DNA from: Acidobacteriota bacterium
GTDB lineage: Bacteria; Acidobacteriota; Holophagae; Thermotomaculales; Thermotomaculaceae
Direction: 5' to 3'
DNA: 25,555 nucleotides
Assembly (NCBI GenBank): GCA_027038695.1
Contig: JALWHA010000276.1
Span: 1-25,555, forward strand
Both the position numbers and the translations under genes were made by a program. The notes under the pieces were generated by a model, which was not told the DNA's origin, searched no databases, and saw only the letters and a program-made list of their open reading frames with translations. Every line of letters starts with the position of its first letter. The stretch's first letter is position 1. Positions 8,119 through 16,076 of the stretch are shown here, in pieces.

Positions 8119-9200
8119 ACACTTTTTTTAACAAAAACATTTTTAAGTTTGTCCCATAAAGACACCTGTTCTTTTTTTTCAAGAATAGCCAGCTGTTCAA
8201 ACAATCTTTTCATTTCTCCTGATACTTTTTTCGGGGTTTTAACGACTGTTTTAACAAACAATGACCCTCGTCTGTTGCCTCCCACTTCAGGAAAACCTCT
8301 TCCTTTTACCTCAATTAAATCCCCTGATTGAATACCCGCAGGTATATCAACATCAACCTCTTCCCCGAAATAACGAATTTTTACCTTATCCCCTAAAGCC
8401 GCCTGCGAGAAAGTAATGGGAATTTCAATAAAAAGGTCTTGCCCCTTCCTTGAAAAAACCCTATCTTCTTTAATATCAATAACGATGTATAAGTCTCCGT
8501 ATTGCCCTCCGTTTAATCCGGCTTCCCCCTCACCGGGAATTCTCAAGGTATCCCCCCTGTCAACTCCTGCCGGGATTTTAACTTTCACAGTTTTTCTCTT
8601 CAACACTCTTCCTCTGCCTCCACAAAACTTGCAGGGGTTAGAGATGATAGTGCCTTCCCCTTTGCACCTCGGACAAGTTGTTTTCATTGTAAAAAAGCCC
8701 TGTTGATACACAACCGATCCTCTGCCTCCGCAATCAGGACAGGGAGTTACTTGTGAACCTTTTGCAGCACCCTTTCCCTCGCAATACTCACAGGTATTAT
8801 ATTTTTCAATATCAATCTCCCTCAACGTTCCCTTAAAACTTTCTTCCAGATCTATCTCAAGAGTGTACTGAAGATCATTGCCTCTTTTAGGTGAGTACCT
8901 ATCAGACGAAGTACGCCCTCTTCCGCCTCCGAAAAAAACATCAAAGATACTTCCGAACCCGCCGAAAAGATCTTCAAAATCAATATCAACCCCGTTTAAT
9001 CCACCTGAATCATACCTTTGCCTCTTTTCAGGATCGGAAAGTACGGCATACGCCTCCGCGATTTCCTTAAATTTTTCTTCCGCTTCAGGGGAAGGGTTCC
9101 TGTCCGGGTGATACTTTAGGGCTAATTTCCTGTATGCTTTTTTAATTTCGTCAAAAGATGCGTCTCTATCCACACCTAAAATATTATAATAGTCTTTCAT
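8115..9200 (-). CDS. dnaJ: Chaperone protein DnaJ
   Basis: Co-chaperone that delivers unfolded clients to DnaK and stimulates its ATPase in the cytoplasm. Seen: 361 residues, type I architecture. The J domain (1-65) has HPD at 31-33. A Gly/Phe-rich linker (about 79-95) follows, then four CxxCxGxG zinc motifs at 137-144, 154-161, 176-183 and 190-197, and C-terminal substrate-binding beta domains. The start has AGGGGA six bases upstream. It is 25 bp behind dnaK and overlaps the NrdD-like gene by four bases. The C-terminal tail ends in a short basic stretch. Nothing is missing from the expected motifs. Confidence 0.97.
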   Translation of the reverse strand: MKDYYNILGVDRDASFDEIKKAYRKLALKYHPDRNPSPEAEEKFKEIAEAYAVLSDPEKRQRYDSGGLNGVDIDFEDLFGGFGSIFDVFFGGGRGRTSSDRYSPKRGNDLQYTLEIDLEESFKGTLREIDIEKYNTCEYCEGKGAAKGSQVTPCPDCGGRGSVVYQQGFFTMKTTCPRCKGEGTIISNPCKFCGGRGRVLKRKTVKVKIPAGVDRGDTLRIPGEGEAGLNGGQYGDLYIVIDIKEDRVFSRKGQDLFIEIPITFSQAALGDKVKIRYFGEEVDVDIPAGIQSGDLIEVKGRGFPEVGGNRRGSLFVKTVVKTPKKVSGEMKRLFEQLAILEKKEQVSLWDKLKNVFVKKSV

Positions 9201-9225
9201 GTTTTCCCCTATCTGATAAACTTGT

Positions 9226-11034
9226 TCAGTTTAAATTGCCGTAAAGAAGAAAATTGGCAAATTTGTCTGAAACCTGCTTTAAATCCACAAGTACATCTTC
9301 TAAAACCTCAATATCATCAACCTTTAAAGCACTCTTTGCTTCCATTATTAGATTTCTTACTTTTTCTTTAAAGTCGTCAGGTATTTGCCCCTTAAACTGA
9401 GCATAAGATTTCTCTATATTTGAAAGCAAACTCTCTATTGAATTCTTGGTGGTAATAATTCTTTTCAACCTTGCCTCTTCTTCTTTGTTCTTTTCAGCCT
9501 TTTCAATAATCTCTTTAATCTGTTTTTCCGACAACCCGCTTGAAGGCCTTATCTCCATGCTCTGTGATTTCCCGCTATCAAGGTCCACCGCACTAACATT
9601 GACTATACCGTTTGCGTCAATTTCGAATGTAACCTCAATCCTCGGAACCCCTTTAGGGGCGGGAGGAATATCTACCAATTCAAAATAACCGAGAGAAATA
9701 TTATTCTTTGACAACTCGCTTTCCCCCTGTAATACATGAATAGCAACCTTGGACTGGTTGTGTGTTACGGTGGTGAATACCTGGCTTGCCTTCGTAGGGA
9801 TAGTACTTCCCCTTTCAATTAATTTAACGAATAAACCGCCTTTAGTCTCAACACCTAAAGAAAGAGGAGTGATGTCAAGAAGAACGATATCTTTAACGTC
9901 TCCGGAAATAATGCTCCCCTGCAAAGCCGCACCGATGGCGACGACCTCGTCAGGGTTATTATCTCTTCTCGGTTCTTTACCGAAAAATTCCTTCACCGTA
10001 TCAATAATCAAAGGCGTTCTCGTTTGCCCTCCCACGAGAATAATATGGTCAATATCCTCCTTTTTCAGGTTTGCCAATCTCAAGGCCTCTTCACAAGGTT
10101 CAAGCGTTTTTTCAACAAGGTCCTTAACCATTTCATTAAATTGTTCTCTGGAGAATGTGGCAACAAAATGTTTTGGACCTGTATCGTCTGCAGCAATAAA
10201 AGGAAGATTTATTTCAACTTCTTCCGCAACGGAGAGCTCACATTTAGCCTTTTCTGCAGCCTCTTTTAACCTCTGCAAAGCCATCTTATCTTCGCTTAAA
10301 TCAATTCCGTGACTTTTTTTAAAAGAATCAATAATCCAATCCATAATCTTTTTGTCAAAATCATCACCACCTAAAAAGGTATTGCCGCTTGTAGAAAGAA
10401 CCTCATAAACATCTTCCGATACATCTAAAATTGAAATATCAAATGTTCCGCCCCCTAAATCATAAACAGCAATCTTACCATTTAAATCATTATCCCTGTA
10501 TGAAAGTGCCGCGGCGGTAGGCTCGTTAATAATTCTTAAAACTTCCAACCCCGCTATTCTTCCTGCGTCTTTGGTTGCCTGTCTTTGAGCATCGTTAAAA
10601 TAAGCTGGAACTGTAATTATTGCTTCTGTAATTTCCTGACCTAAATACTCTTCAGCACTCTCTTTTAAAGACTTTAAAATAAAAGCAGATATTTCCTGAG
10701 GAGAGTACTTTTCTCCCCTTATCTCAACCCAGGCGTCTCCATTATCCTCACTGATAACCTTATAGGGCAATGTATTAATCATAGACTGAATTTCTTCTGA
10801 ATCAAACTTTCTGCCTATAAGCCTCTTAATACCGTAAACCGTATTCTCAGGATTGGTAATTGCCTGCCTCTTTGCAATATGTCCCACAAATATCTCTTTC
10901 TTATCCGTAAAAGCAACAACCGAGGGAGTTACCCTTGAACCCTCTTTATTAGGGACTAAAACAGGTGCATTATTCTCAATAAAACAACAACAACTATTGG
11001 TAGTTCCAAGATCAATTCCAAGAATAACACTCAT
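9226..11034 (-). CDS. dnaK: Chaperone protein DnaK (Hsp70)
   Basis: ATP-dependent Hsp70 chaperone that works with DnaJ and GrpE. Seen: 602 residues. The nucleotide-binding domain has the phosphate-1 motif GIDLGTTNS (6-14), the phosphate-2 motif YDLGGGTFDISIL and the adenosine motif ILVGGQTRTP. The substrate-binding beta domain contains the DITPLSLGVET linker region, followed by a helical lid. It is somewhat shorter than the roughly 630-640 residues of many DnaK proteins, mainly at the C-terminus, which ends without an acidic EEVD-like or EEK-type tail. A run of three cysteines follows the phosphate-1 motif, which is less usual. The gene starts two bases after the grpE stop, with its GAGGAA Shine-Dalgarno inside the grpE 3' end, indicating tight coupling in the hrcA-grpE-dnaK-dnaJ order. 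Confidence 0.98.
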   Translation of the reverse strand: MSVILGIDLGTTNSCCCFIENNAPVLVPNKEGSRVTPSVVAFTDKKEIFVGHIAKRQAITNPENTVYGIKRLIGRKFDSEEIQSMINTLPYKVISEDNGDAWVEIRGEKYSPQEISAFILKSLKESAEEYLGQEITEAIITVPAYFNDAQRQATKDAGRIAGLEVLRIINEPTAAALSYRDNDLNGKIAVYDLGGGTFDISILDVSEDVYEVLSTSGNTFLGGDDFDKKIMDWIIDSFKKSHGIDLSEDKMALQRLKEAAEKAKCELSVAEEVEINLPFIAADDTGPKHFVATFSREQFNEMVKDLVEKTLEPCEEALRLANLKKEDIDHIILVGGQTRTPLIIDTVKEFFGKEPRRDNNPDEVVAIGAALQGSIISGDVKDIVLLDITPLSLGVETKGGLFVKLIERGSTIPTKASQVFTTVTHNQSKVAIHVLQGESELSKNNISLGYFELVDIPPAPKGVPRIEVTFEIDANGIVNVSAVDLDSGKSQSMEIRPSSGLSEKQIKEIIEKAEKNKEEEARLKRIITTKNSIESLLSNIEKSYAQFKGQIPDDFKEKVRNLIMEAKSALKVDDIEVLEDVLVDLKQVSDKFANFLLYGNLN

Positions 11035-11036
11035 AA

Positions 11037-11663
11037 CTATTCCTCACTTTCCTCATTTTCAGAAAATTTAGAATTATCTTCCTGTTGCTGGGTTTTAGGG
11101 TTGATAGCCACTTTTACCTTTGCAGGCCTCAGCAACCTATCTTCAAACTTATAACCCTTCTGAAACACTGTAGTCACTGTTCCATCTGGCACATCGTCCC
11201 TCATCTCTTTCATCATAGCCTCATGATAAAACGGGTCAAAGGGTTTATTAATCGGATCAATAACATCAACTCCTGCTGATAGCAAAATTTCTTTAAGATG
11301 CTTTTCTATTAATCTTATTCCTTCGTAAAAAGAGTGAAAATCACTTTTTTCAGGTTCAACCGCCACCGCTCTCTCAAAGTTATCCACCACATCAAGTATG
11401 GATAACAATAATGACGCATTACCGTACTTTATCGCATCTTCTTTTTCCTTCTGAGTCCTCTTTTTTAAATTATCAAAATCGGCAATTTTTCTTATATAAG
11501 CGTCTTTTAATTTGGCGTTCTCTTCTTTTAACTTTTTCACTTCTTCTTTCATCCTGTTTAACTGCTCTTCCAGCATTTTAGTATCTTTCACTTCTTCAAT
11601 TTCCTTCTCTTCAACAACTTCTTTTTCTACCATATTCTCCTTGCCCTCCCCTTTTTTGTTCAT
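11037..11663 (-). CDS. grpE: Nucleotide exchange factor GrpE
   Basis: Dimeric exchange factor that releases ADP from DnaK. Seen: 208 residues. A highly charged Glu/Lys N-terminus and long coiled coil (about 25-95) are followed by the globular beta domain with the family-typical KPFDPFYHEAM and the ending GYKFEDRLLRPAKVKVA. The C-terminal tail is Gln/Glu rich. Two starts are possible: the ATG at 11663, with GAGGTGG just upstream, and an in-frame ATG at 11633, with AAGGAG three bases upstream. Both give an intact GrpE, and I keep the longer. The gene lies 19 bp after hrcA and directly before dnaK. Confidence 0.95.
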   Translation of the reverse strand: MNKKGEGKENMVEKEVVEEKEIEEVKDTKMLEEQLNRMKEEVKKLKEENAKLKDAYIRKIADFDNLKKRTQKEKEDAIKYGNASLLLSILDVVDNFERAVAVEPEKSDFHSFYEGIRLIEKHLKEILLSAGVDVIDPINKPFDPFYHEAMMKEMRDDVPDGTVTTVFQKGYKFEDRLLRPAKVKVAINPKTQQQEDNSKFSENEESEE

Positions 11664-11682
11664 AATCCACCTCTTTATATAT

Positions 11683-12708
11683 TTATTTTACAAACATTTG
11701 CTCTATCATAGTATGAGTTATATGCCTCATTATTGAGACATTTTTCTTATAATCCATCCTTAAAGGCCCAACTAAACCGAAAGCGCCTTTCCCACCCCCT
11801 GCAACACTGTAAGAGGATATTATAAAACTAAAGTTTTCTACCGGAAAATCCAGATTAATTGTCAATTCACTATTTATATAACCGGCTATCAAATGATAAA
11901 GATTTTTTTTCTTTTCAAAATTTTCTATTAAATTCTTCAATATCCTTACCTCTTTAACATACCTTTCGTCTAAAATATTTGACAGGCCTTTTATAATTAT
12001 CCCGCCATCCTCTTCGTCAACCTTATTCAGATTTTCATAAGCTATCTTAATTATATTTGTAACTGTATCATTCAGCCTATTAAGTCCGTTTTTCATTGAA
12101 TTTAAAAGATTTTTCTTTATTTCAAACAAAGTTAATCCGGAAAAATTTAAGTTTATATAGTTGGAAGCGGTTAAGAGTTCCCTGTAACTTACGGCATAAG
12201 GCATTTCTACGACAGTCTCCCTGAATATATTATTAACCGATACTATTACCGCCAAAACCTTTTTCTCCGAAAGCTTTACAAAGTCAATTCTTTTTATTCT
12301 TGCGGTAAAAAAATCAGGTAACAATAAAAGAGAAACCGCACCGGTTTCCCGTTCAAGTATTTCGGCGTAACCCTCCAAATCAGACATTAAATCTTTATTG
12401 GCATGTATACTCGAAATTTCTCCTAACTCAGCGGACTTAATATTGTTATTTTTAAAATCTTGAATCAATCGACTCAAATACAGTTTAAAACCGGTTTTTG
12501 TAGGAACTCTTCCCGAAGAAAGATGAGTTTTTTCAACTATTCCCTTACTTTCCATCTTTTTGAATATATTTCGAATAGTGGCGGAAGACAAAGACCTGCC
12601 GTTCTCCCTGTAACGAGAAGAAATGTAGGAAGAGCCCACAGGTTCCCCATTCTTTATGTAATACTCAACTATAATGTTTAAAATCTTTGCTTCCCTTTCA
12701 GTTAACAC
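11683..12708 (-). CDS. hrcA: Heat-inducible transcription repressor HrcA
   Basis: Repressor that in most bacteria binds the CIRCE operator and is folded by GroEL, so that heat stress relieves repression. Seen: 341 residues from a GTG start. An N-terminal winged helix (about 1-75, including SSATIRNIFKKMESKG and the wing HLSSGRVPTKTG) is followed by the GAF-like dimerisation region and a C-terminus with the family-typical GPLRMDYKK. The GTG at 12708 gives the canonical MLTERE start; an in-frame TTG at 12720 would add four residues. Neither has a strong Shine-Dalgarno (TGGGG lies upstream of the GTG). The gene is first in the grpE-dnaK-dnaJ cluster. No CIRCE sequence is visible upstream; an inverted repeat overlaps the promoter instead. 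Confidence 0.95.
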   Translation of the reverse strand: MLTEREAKILNIIVEYYIKNGEPVGSSYISSRYRENGRSLSSATIRNIFKKMESKGIVEKTHLSSGRVPTKTGFKLYLSRLIQDFKNNNIKSAELGEISSIHANKDLMSDLEGYAEILERETGAVSLLLLPDFFTARIKRIDFVKLSEKKVLAVIVSVNNIFRETVVEMPYAVSYRELLTASNYINLNFSGLTLFEIKKNLLNSMKNGLNRLNDTVTNIIKIAYENLNKVDEEDGGIIIKGLSNILDERYVKEVRILKNLIENFEKKKNLYHLIAGYINSELTINLDFPVENFSFIISSYSVAGGGKGAFGLVGPLRMDYKKNVSIMRHITHTMIEQMFVK

Positions 12709-12763
12709 TGCATACCCCAATCCGATTTATTTTATTTTATCAAAATTAAAAAAATAAAAATAA

Positions 12764-12793
12764 AAAAATCTCATTTAAAAAATATAGATTTTT
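12764..12793. promoter_or_regulatory. Inverted repeat over the hrcA -10 region (operator or weak terminator)
   Basis: AAAAATCT and AGATTTTT are perfect 8-bp arms separated by 14 bases, and they enclose the -10 box and predicted transcription start. This is where an HrcA operator would be expected, but the sequence does not match CIRCE (TTAGCACTC-N9-GAGTGCTAA). On the minus strand the second arm runs into a long T-rich tract, so a weak AT-rich terminator for the preceding bactofilin-like gene is the alternative. Confidence 0.4.
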
Positions 12794-12806
12794 ACAGGAT
12801 TGTCAA
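12779..12806 (-). promoter_or_regulatory. Sigma-70-type promoter of the hrcA operon
   Basis: On the minus strand a perfect TTGACA (12801-12806) is followed after 16 bases by TATTTT (12779-12784). Transcription would start near 12772, about 60 bases before the hrcA GTG. It is the only good promoter seen for the heat-shock cluster. Confidence 0.65.
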
Positions 12807-12818
12807 CTAAAAAGAATT

Positions 12819-13640
12819 TTATTCCCCCCAGAATCTATGCAATCCGAACCAGGGTTTGAATGTTCCGAAACGGGAGTAAATCGTTGCTCCGAATGAAGCG
12901 CTTAAAAGGATAATAAAGGCTAAAAAACCGAACATAGGGACAAATTTTAAGACCTGATAAATAACCAGGCCTAAAATCATTTTAACCGAAGGGGGGAAAT
13001 CAATCTTTAAAATTTTAGAAATAAAATCTCCGAAAAAGTAAAAAAGCGTAAGTATTGAAAACACATAAATTGCAAACACCATTATAAAGATCAATGCAAA
13101 CAGAACAAAACCAATTCCCGTTTTAATCAAGGCGAAAGAAATCAGAGACAAAACACTTAAAGTAATTAAGGCATAAAAACCGAAAAAGAAAAGCCTCATA
13201 AAATCATCGGCAAATTCAAACGCATTTTCTTTAATATTTTCGCCGTAAAAGTAAAGGCCAAACCCTATTGTTATTATCCAGAAAAATGAATTCAACAAAA
13301 GAAGAAGCATCTTTTTTTTAACAAAACCTTCGCCGATAATAACTTCATAACCTTTTATTTGGCCGTTTTGTCCATAAACAACAGACCCTCCTATCGAGAC
13401 ACAATTACCGCTAACCCTGGCATTCACCGATATGTTTCCACCGATAACCGACACATTTCCTTCAACATTTGAAGTCACATCAACATCTTTTCCTATAACA
13501 AGAACATCACCTTTAACAGGTTTATCAATTCTTATTTTATGAACGGGGAAAACATAGAGTTTTGTCTTCCCTTTTGCAAAGGAACTAAAGGGATAAAATA
13601 ATAAAATTGTCAAAACAATTAAGAAAATTCTCTTACTCAT
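12819..13640 (-). CDS. Bactofilin-like polymer-forming domain with membrane segments
   Basis: Seen: 273 residues. A signal peptide (1-22, ending SFA) is followed by a short domain of beta-helix repeats (about 40-105) carrying GDVLVIG, GNVSVIGG and GNCVSIGG. About four hydrophobic segments follow (roughly 111-132, 148-171, 176-202, 222-255), and the C-terminus is aromatic and basic. Known: such repeats mark the bactofilin/polymer-forming domain; with a signal peptide and membrane helices it is usually an uncharacterised envelope protein rather than a cytoplasmic filament. Its ATG overlaps the anti-sigma stop by four bases (ATGA) with GGAG four bases upstream, so it is translated with the sigma/anti-sigma pair. 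Inferred: an envelope-stress effector or a third component of that module. Function unknown. Confidence 0.7.
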   Translation of the reverse strand: MSKRIFLIVLTILLFYPFSSFAKGKTKLYVFPVHKIRIDKPVKGDVLVIGKDVDVTSNVEGNVSVIGGNISVNARVSGNCVSIGGSVVYGQNGQIKGYEVIIGEGFVKKKMLLLLLNSFFWIITIGFGLYFYGENIKENAFEFADDFMRLFFFGFYALITLSVLSLISFALIKTGIGFVLFALIFIMVFAIYVFSILTLFYFFGDFISKILKIDFPPSVKMILGLVIYQVLKFVPMFGFLAFIILLSASFGATIYSRFGTFKPWFGLHRFWGE

Positions 13641-14149
13641 TTCTCCACACTTGCAAAAAGTTTAATAGATTTAAGGAACACCGTAAGAATTATCATAAAT
13701 GCAAAAATCAACACTACCCCGTTTACTTTCCCCGGGGTTAAAACATTGTACAATGTACCTGAAAGCGTAATAATTGCAGTTACCAAAGAATTTGCGAAAT
13801 CGTAAACGCTATGTCCTAAAGATACCGCGTCACTTATAAAATTATCCAAACCTATTAACCCGACAACAAAAACCACTGAGAGAAAAGACATAAAAGCAAC
13901 AGCGGCATAAACATACCAACCTATCACTTTTTGCTTATGCTCATGAATTTTTTCCATTACGGCTGTGGAAAAATTTCCGGGGACCTTAACTTTAGGAATA
14001 GAATTTAAGTAATGCGTAACCTCTCTGTCTAACTCAACCTGTTTTGCGCAAAAAGCACACTCTTTAATATGGTTCTCAAAAAGTTCCTTATCTTTTTTAT
14101 TCAGTTCGTTTTTTAAGTATCTTTCAAGCAACTCACATAACATTTTCAT
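13637..14149 (-). CDS. Membrane-bound zinc-binding (ZAS) anti-sigma factor
   Basis: Holds its cognate ECF sigma factor at the inner membrane until a signal releases it. Seen: 170 residues. The N-terminal anti-sigma domain has C5 and the zinc motif H27-x3-C31-x2-C34, and an amphipathic helix follows. Hydrophobic segments lie at about 77-100 and 143-162, with a weaker one near 120-136. The start overlaps the sigma-factor stop by four bases (ATGA), with AAGGTG upstream. It is also coupled to the bactofilin-like gene downstream. Adjacency to the ECF sigma gene plus the intact H-C-C motif make the role clear; the signal sensed is not visible. Confidence 0.88.
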   Translation of the reverse strand: MKMLCELLERYLKNELNKKDKELFENHIKECAFCAKQVELDREVTHYLNSIPKVKVPGNFSTAVMEKIHEHKQKVIGWYVYAAVAFMSFLSVVFVVGLIGLDNFISDAVSLGHSVYDFANSLVTAIITLSGTLYNVLTPGKVNGVVLIFAFMIILTVFLKSIKLFASVEK

Positions 14150-14703
14150 ATTTCACCTTCCAGAATTTCTTTTAAAATCTTTCTTGCCCTGAATATCCTA
14201 TTCTTAACCGTCCCTATAGGCAAATCAAGGATCTCGGCAATCTCTTCGTATTTTAACCCGTCCACATGGTACATTATTATAACCTCTCTATACTCAAGCG
14301 GAAGTTTTGAAACCGCTTTTCCCACCAATTTTTCTTTTCTCTTTTTTTCAAAAACCTCATCTGGCTTCAAACCCGCGTCTTCGTATTGAGGTTTTACGCT
14401 GTCTTCGTCTCCCTGACCTTCAATAGAAACCGTACTTAACTTTCTTTTTCTTATAAAGTCAATAGTCCTGTTTTTGGCTATTCTGTAAAGCCATGTTGAA
14501 AAAGAGTATTCGCTTCTGTATGTTTTCAAAGCAAGGTACGCTTTCAAAAAAACCTCCTGAGAAAGTTCCAGTGCATCCTGATAATCCCCTATCATTCTAA
14601 AGATATAGTTAACTATCTGCTTTTCATACCTTTTAACCAGTATTCCAAAAGCATCTACATCTCCTTTTAATACCCTATCTATTACCTTTAACTCATCACA
14701 CAT
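14146..14703 (-). CDS. ECF-family RNA polymerase sigma factor (RpoE-like)
   Basis: Directs RNA polymerase to a stress or envelope regulon. Seen: 185 residues. Region 2 (about 18-88) has the DALELSQEVFLKAY helix (43-56) and the promoter-melting FSTWLYRIAKNRTIDFIRK stretch. A charged linker (90-127) follows, then region 4 (about 128-180) with LPLEYREVIIMYHVDGLKYEEIA and a helix-turn-helix ending in GTVKNRIFRARK. Regions 1.1, 1.2 and 3 are absent, as expected for ECF factors. No clear Shine-Dalgarno precedes the ATG. It lies 29 bp after the endonuclease IV-like gene, with a small hairpin between. The anti-sigma gene overlaps its end. Such modules are often autoregulated, but I could not identify a cognate promoter. 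Confidence 0.93.
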   Translation of the reverse strand: MCDELKVIDRVLKGDVDAFGILVKRYEKQIVNYIFRMIGDYQDALELSQEVFLKAYLALKTYRSEYSFSTWLYRIAKNRTIDFIRKRKLSTVSIEGQGDEDSVKPQYEDAGLKPDEVFEKKRKEKLVGKAVSKLPLEYREVIIMYHVDGLKYEEIAEILDLPIGTVKNRIFRARKILKEILEGEI

Positions 14704-14722
14704 ACAGATTTACGGAAAAATC

Positions 14723-14742
14723 AAAAAAATGTTTACAACATT
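14723..14742 (-). terminator. Weak hairpin and T-run between the nuclease-like and sigma genes
   Basis: AATGTT and AACATT form a 6-bp stem with a three-base loop across the stop codon of the nuclease-like gene. On the minus strand it is followed by seven T, a GA and five more T. With only two G-C pairs in the stem, it is at best a partial terminator or attenuator lowering sigma-factor expression. Confidence 0.35.
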
Positions 14743-15554
14743 CTTAAATAAGTTTCTTTAAGAAGGCAGGCGTCTTCCTGAAGGTTAGGGCTTTCACAGG
14801 TTAGCACCCCCCCAATGTCATAATCTTTTAATACCCTTAATATCTCCTCGTATCTTAAGTCAGAATCCTTTAAATTTAGATGGTATTTCTCTCCTTTTTG
14901 CCCGTACTCTATACCCGCCATGTGAATATGCATATGCTTTAGAGCGCCCTCTCCAATATACTGAATTACTTTTTTCAGGACAAATTCAGTTTCCTTTGCG
15001 GAATTGTACCTTCCTATACTCCTTGCATGAAGGTGTGCAAAGTCAATACAGACAAAAATCCCATCAACATCCTTTGCAAGCCTCAATAACTCGGTTAAAT
15101 CACCGAATTGAGTAGGCTTCCCCGTTGTTTCAATGGCAATCTGAGGTATATCCACCTCATACTTTAAATCTTCCATAATCTCTTCAAGTGATATCTTTAT
15201 ATTCTCGTAAACCTTATCAGCAGGCATTCCCAGATAAAAACCCGCATGAAAGGTAATGCTAACCGCTTCCATATATTTGCCGGCAAGAACCGTGTTTATA
15301 ACCCTCTGTTTGCTTGCTTCCCTTTTTTCTTCTTCCTTAGCATTCAGGTTGATGTAATAAGGGCCGTGACAGGTCAAGGTAAGCCCTTTCTCTTTTGCTA
15401 ACTCCCCCACCTTTTCAGCCCTCTGTTTTTTCATTCTTACCCCGTGAACAAACTCAACCTCCATTGAATCAAGGCCTAACCTTTCCAATATTTCAAAACC
15501 CTGCTCGTATGATTTTGCACCGTGCGGCAACCCTGCGGTTCCGAATTTCAACAT
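14733..15554 (-). CDS. Endonuclease IV-like TIM-barrel protein (AP endonuclease family 2)
   Basis: Seen: 273 residues forming an AP2-type TIM barrel. Residues placed like the zinc ligands of endonuclease IV are H63 (TCHGPYY), H103 (FHAGF), E142 (AIETTG), D171 and H174 (CIDFAHLHA), H209/H211 (MHIH), H225 (GEKYH) and E254 (CESP). Known: Nfo cleaves abasic sites in DNA; homologues of this shorter archaeal/clostridial type, with a GEKYHLNLKDSDL-like segment instead of the standard DRHANIGEG, are annotated either as endonuclease IV or as sugar-phosphate isomerase-like. Inferred: the full metal set favours a DNA repair nuclease, but this is not certain. AAAGGA lies six bases upstream of the ATG. 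It sits 13 bp after a thioesterase gene and before the ECF sigma gene. Confidence 0.75.
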   Translation of the reverse strand: MLKFGTAGLPHGAKSYEQGFEILERLGLDSMEVEFVHGVRMKKQRAEKVGELAKEKGLTLTCHGPYYINLNAKEEEKREASKQRVINTVLAGKYMEAVSITFHAGFYLGMPADKVYENIKISLEEIMEDLKYEVDIPQIAIETTGKPTQFGDLTELLRLAKDVDGIFVCIDFAHLHARSIGRYNSAKETEFVLKKVIQYIGEGALKHMHIHMAGIEYGQKGEKYHLNLKDSDLRYEEILRVLKDYDIGGVLTCESPNLQEDACLLKETYLRML

Positions 15555-15567
15555 ATCAAATCCTTTC

Positions 15568-15972
15568 TTAACTTTTCTTTAAAACCTTTTCTTTTATTTT
15601 CTCAACAATCTTTTCAGGCAATTTACTTGTTTTTAAATTTTTATCTACAACAAGGTGTTTGGAATACCCCTTAACAACAACACTTCTATCATTTAAAACC
15701 TCATAGTCAAACTTTGCATATGTTCCGTCAAACCTTGAAAGGGCAACTTTAACCGAGATCTCCTCGTCAAAAAAAACAGGCTTTAAAAACCTCCCGCTGA
15801 CCTCAACAACGGCAAGGTTAAAACCTTTATCCTCAATACTCTTATAATCAACTCCAAAGTGCCTTAAAAACTCAATCCTTGCGTTTTCAAACCACATAAC
15901 AAAAGAAGAGTGGTGCGCTACCCCCATTTTGTCCGTTTCATAGTATCTAACCCTATGTTTATATAAAAACAT
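15568..15972 (-). CDS. YbgC/4HBT-family acyl-CoA thioesterase
   Basis: Hydrolyses acyl-CoA thioesters with a hot-dog fold. Seen: 134 residues, the usual length. The active-site signature YYETDKMGVAHHSSFVMWFE has the catalytic aspartate D14, followed by G17-V18 and H20-H21. The remaining strands, including GRFLKPVFFDEEI, fit the family. AAGGAGG lies four bases before the ATG. It is the first gene of a minus-strand cluster leading to the ECF sigma module, with a 13-bp gap to the next gene. The substrate (short acyl, hydroxybenzoyl or ACP-linked) cannot be told from the sequence. The structured element at 16.08-16.18 kb lies about 105 bp upstream and could be its leader. Confidence 0.88.
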   Translation of the reverse strand: MFLYKHRVRYYETDKMGVAHHSSFVMWFENARIEFLRHFGVDYKSIEDKGFNLAVVEVSGRFLKPVFFDEEISVKVALSRFDGTYAKFDYEVLNDRSVVVKGYSKHLVVDKNLKTSKLPEKIVEKIKEKVLKKS

Positions 15973-16038
15973 CTTCCCTCCTTTTGCACGACAACTTATA
16001 TGGTATCAAAATTTTTAATATCTTTTTAGACAGTTTTA

Positions 16039-16047
16039 TGGCATAAT
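16039..16047 (+). promoter_or_regulatory. Extended -10 promoter candidate before the structured element
   Basis: TGG followed by CATAAT fits an extended -10 (TGnTATAAT with one mismatch) on the plus strand. No good -35 box is present. No protein gene lies downstream on this strand, so if active it would make the structured RNA or a transcript antisense to the fadN terminator. Confidence 0.35.
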
Positions 16048-16076
16048 AATTGCAGTTCTATTTTATATGAACCCAT

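Noticed and set aside
9749..10312. 187-codon open frame antisense to dnaK
   Set aside because: It mirrors the codon bias of the strongly conserved dnaK frame, lacks a ribosome-binding site and has no recognisable domain. The same applies to the antisense frames over fadA (18770-19318) and fadN (17899-18309).
14743..14790. An ECF-type promoter (GAAACTT with a downstream GTAAACA) before the sigma gene
   Set aside because: The elements are degenerate, lie within coding sequence, and the cognate consensus of this sigma factor is unknown.
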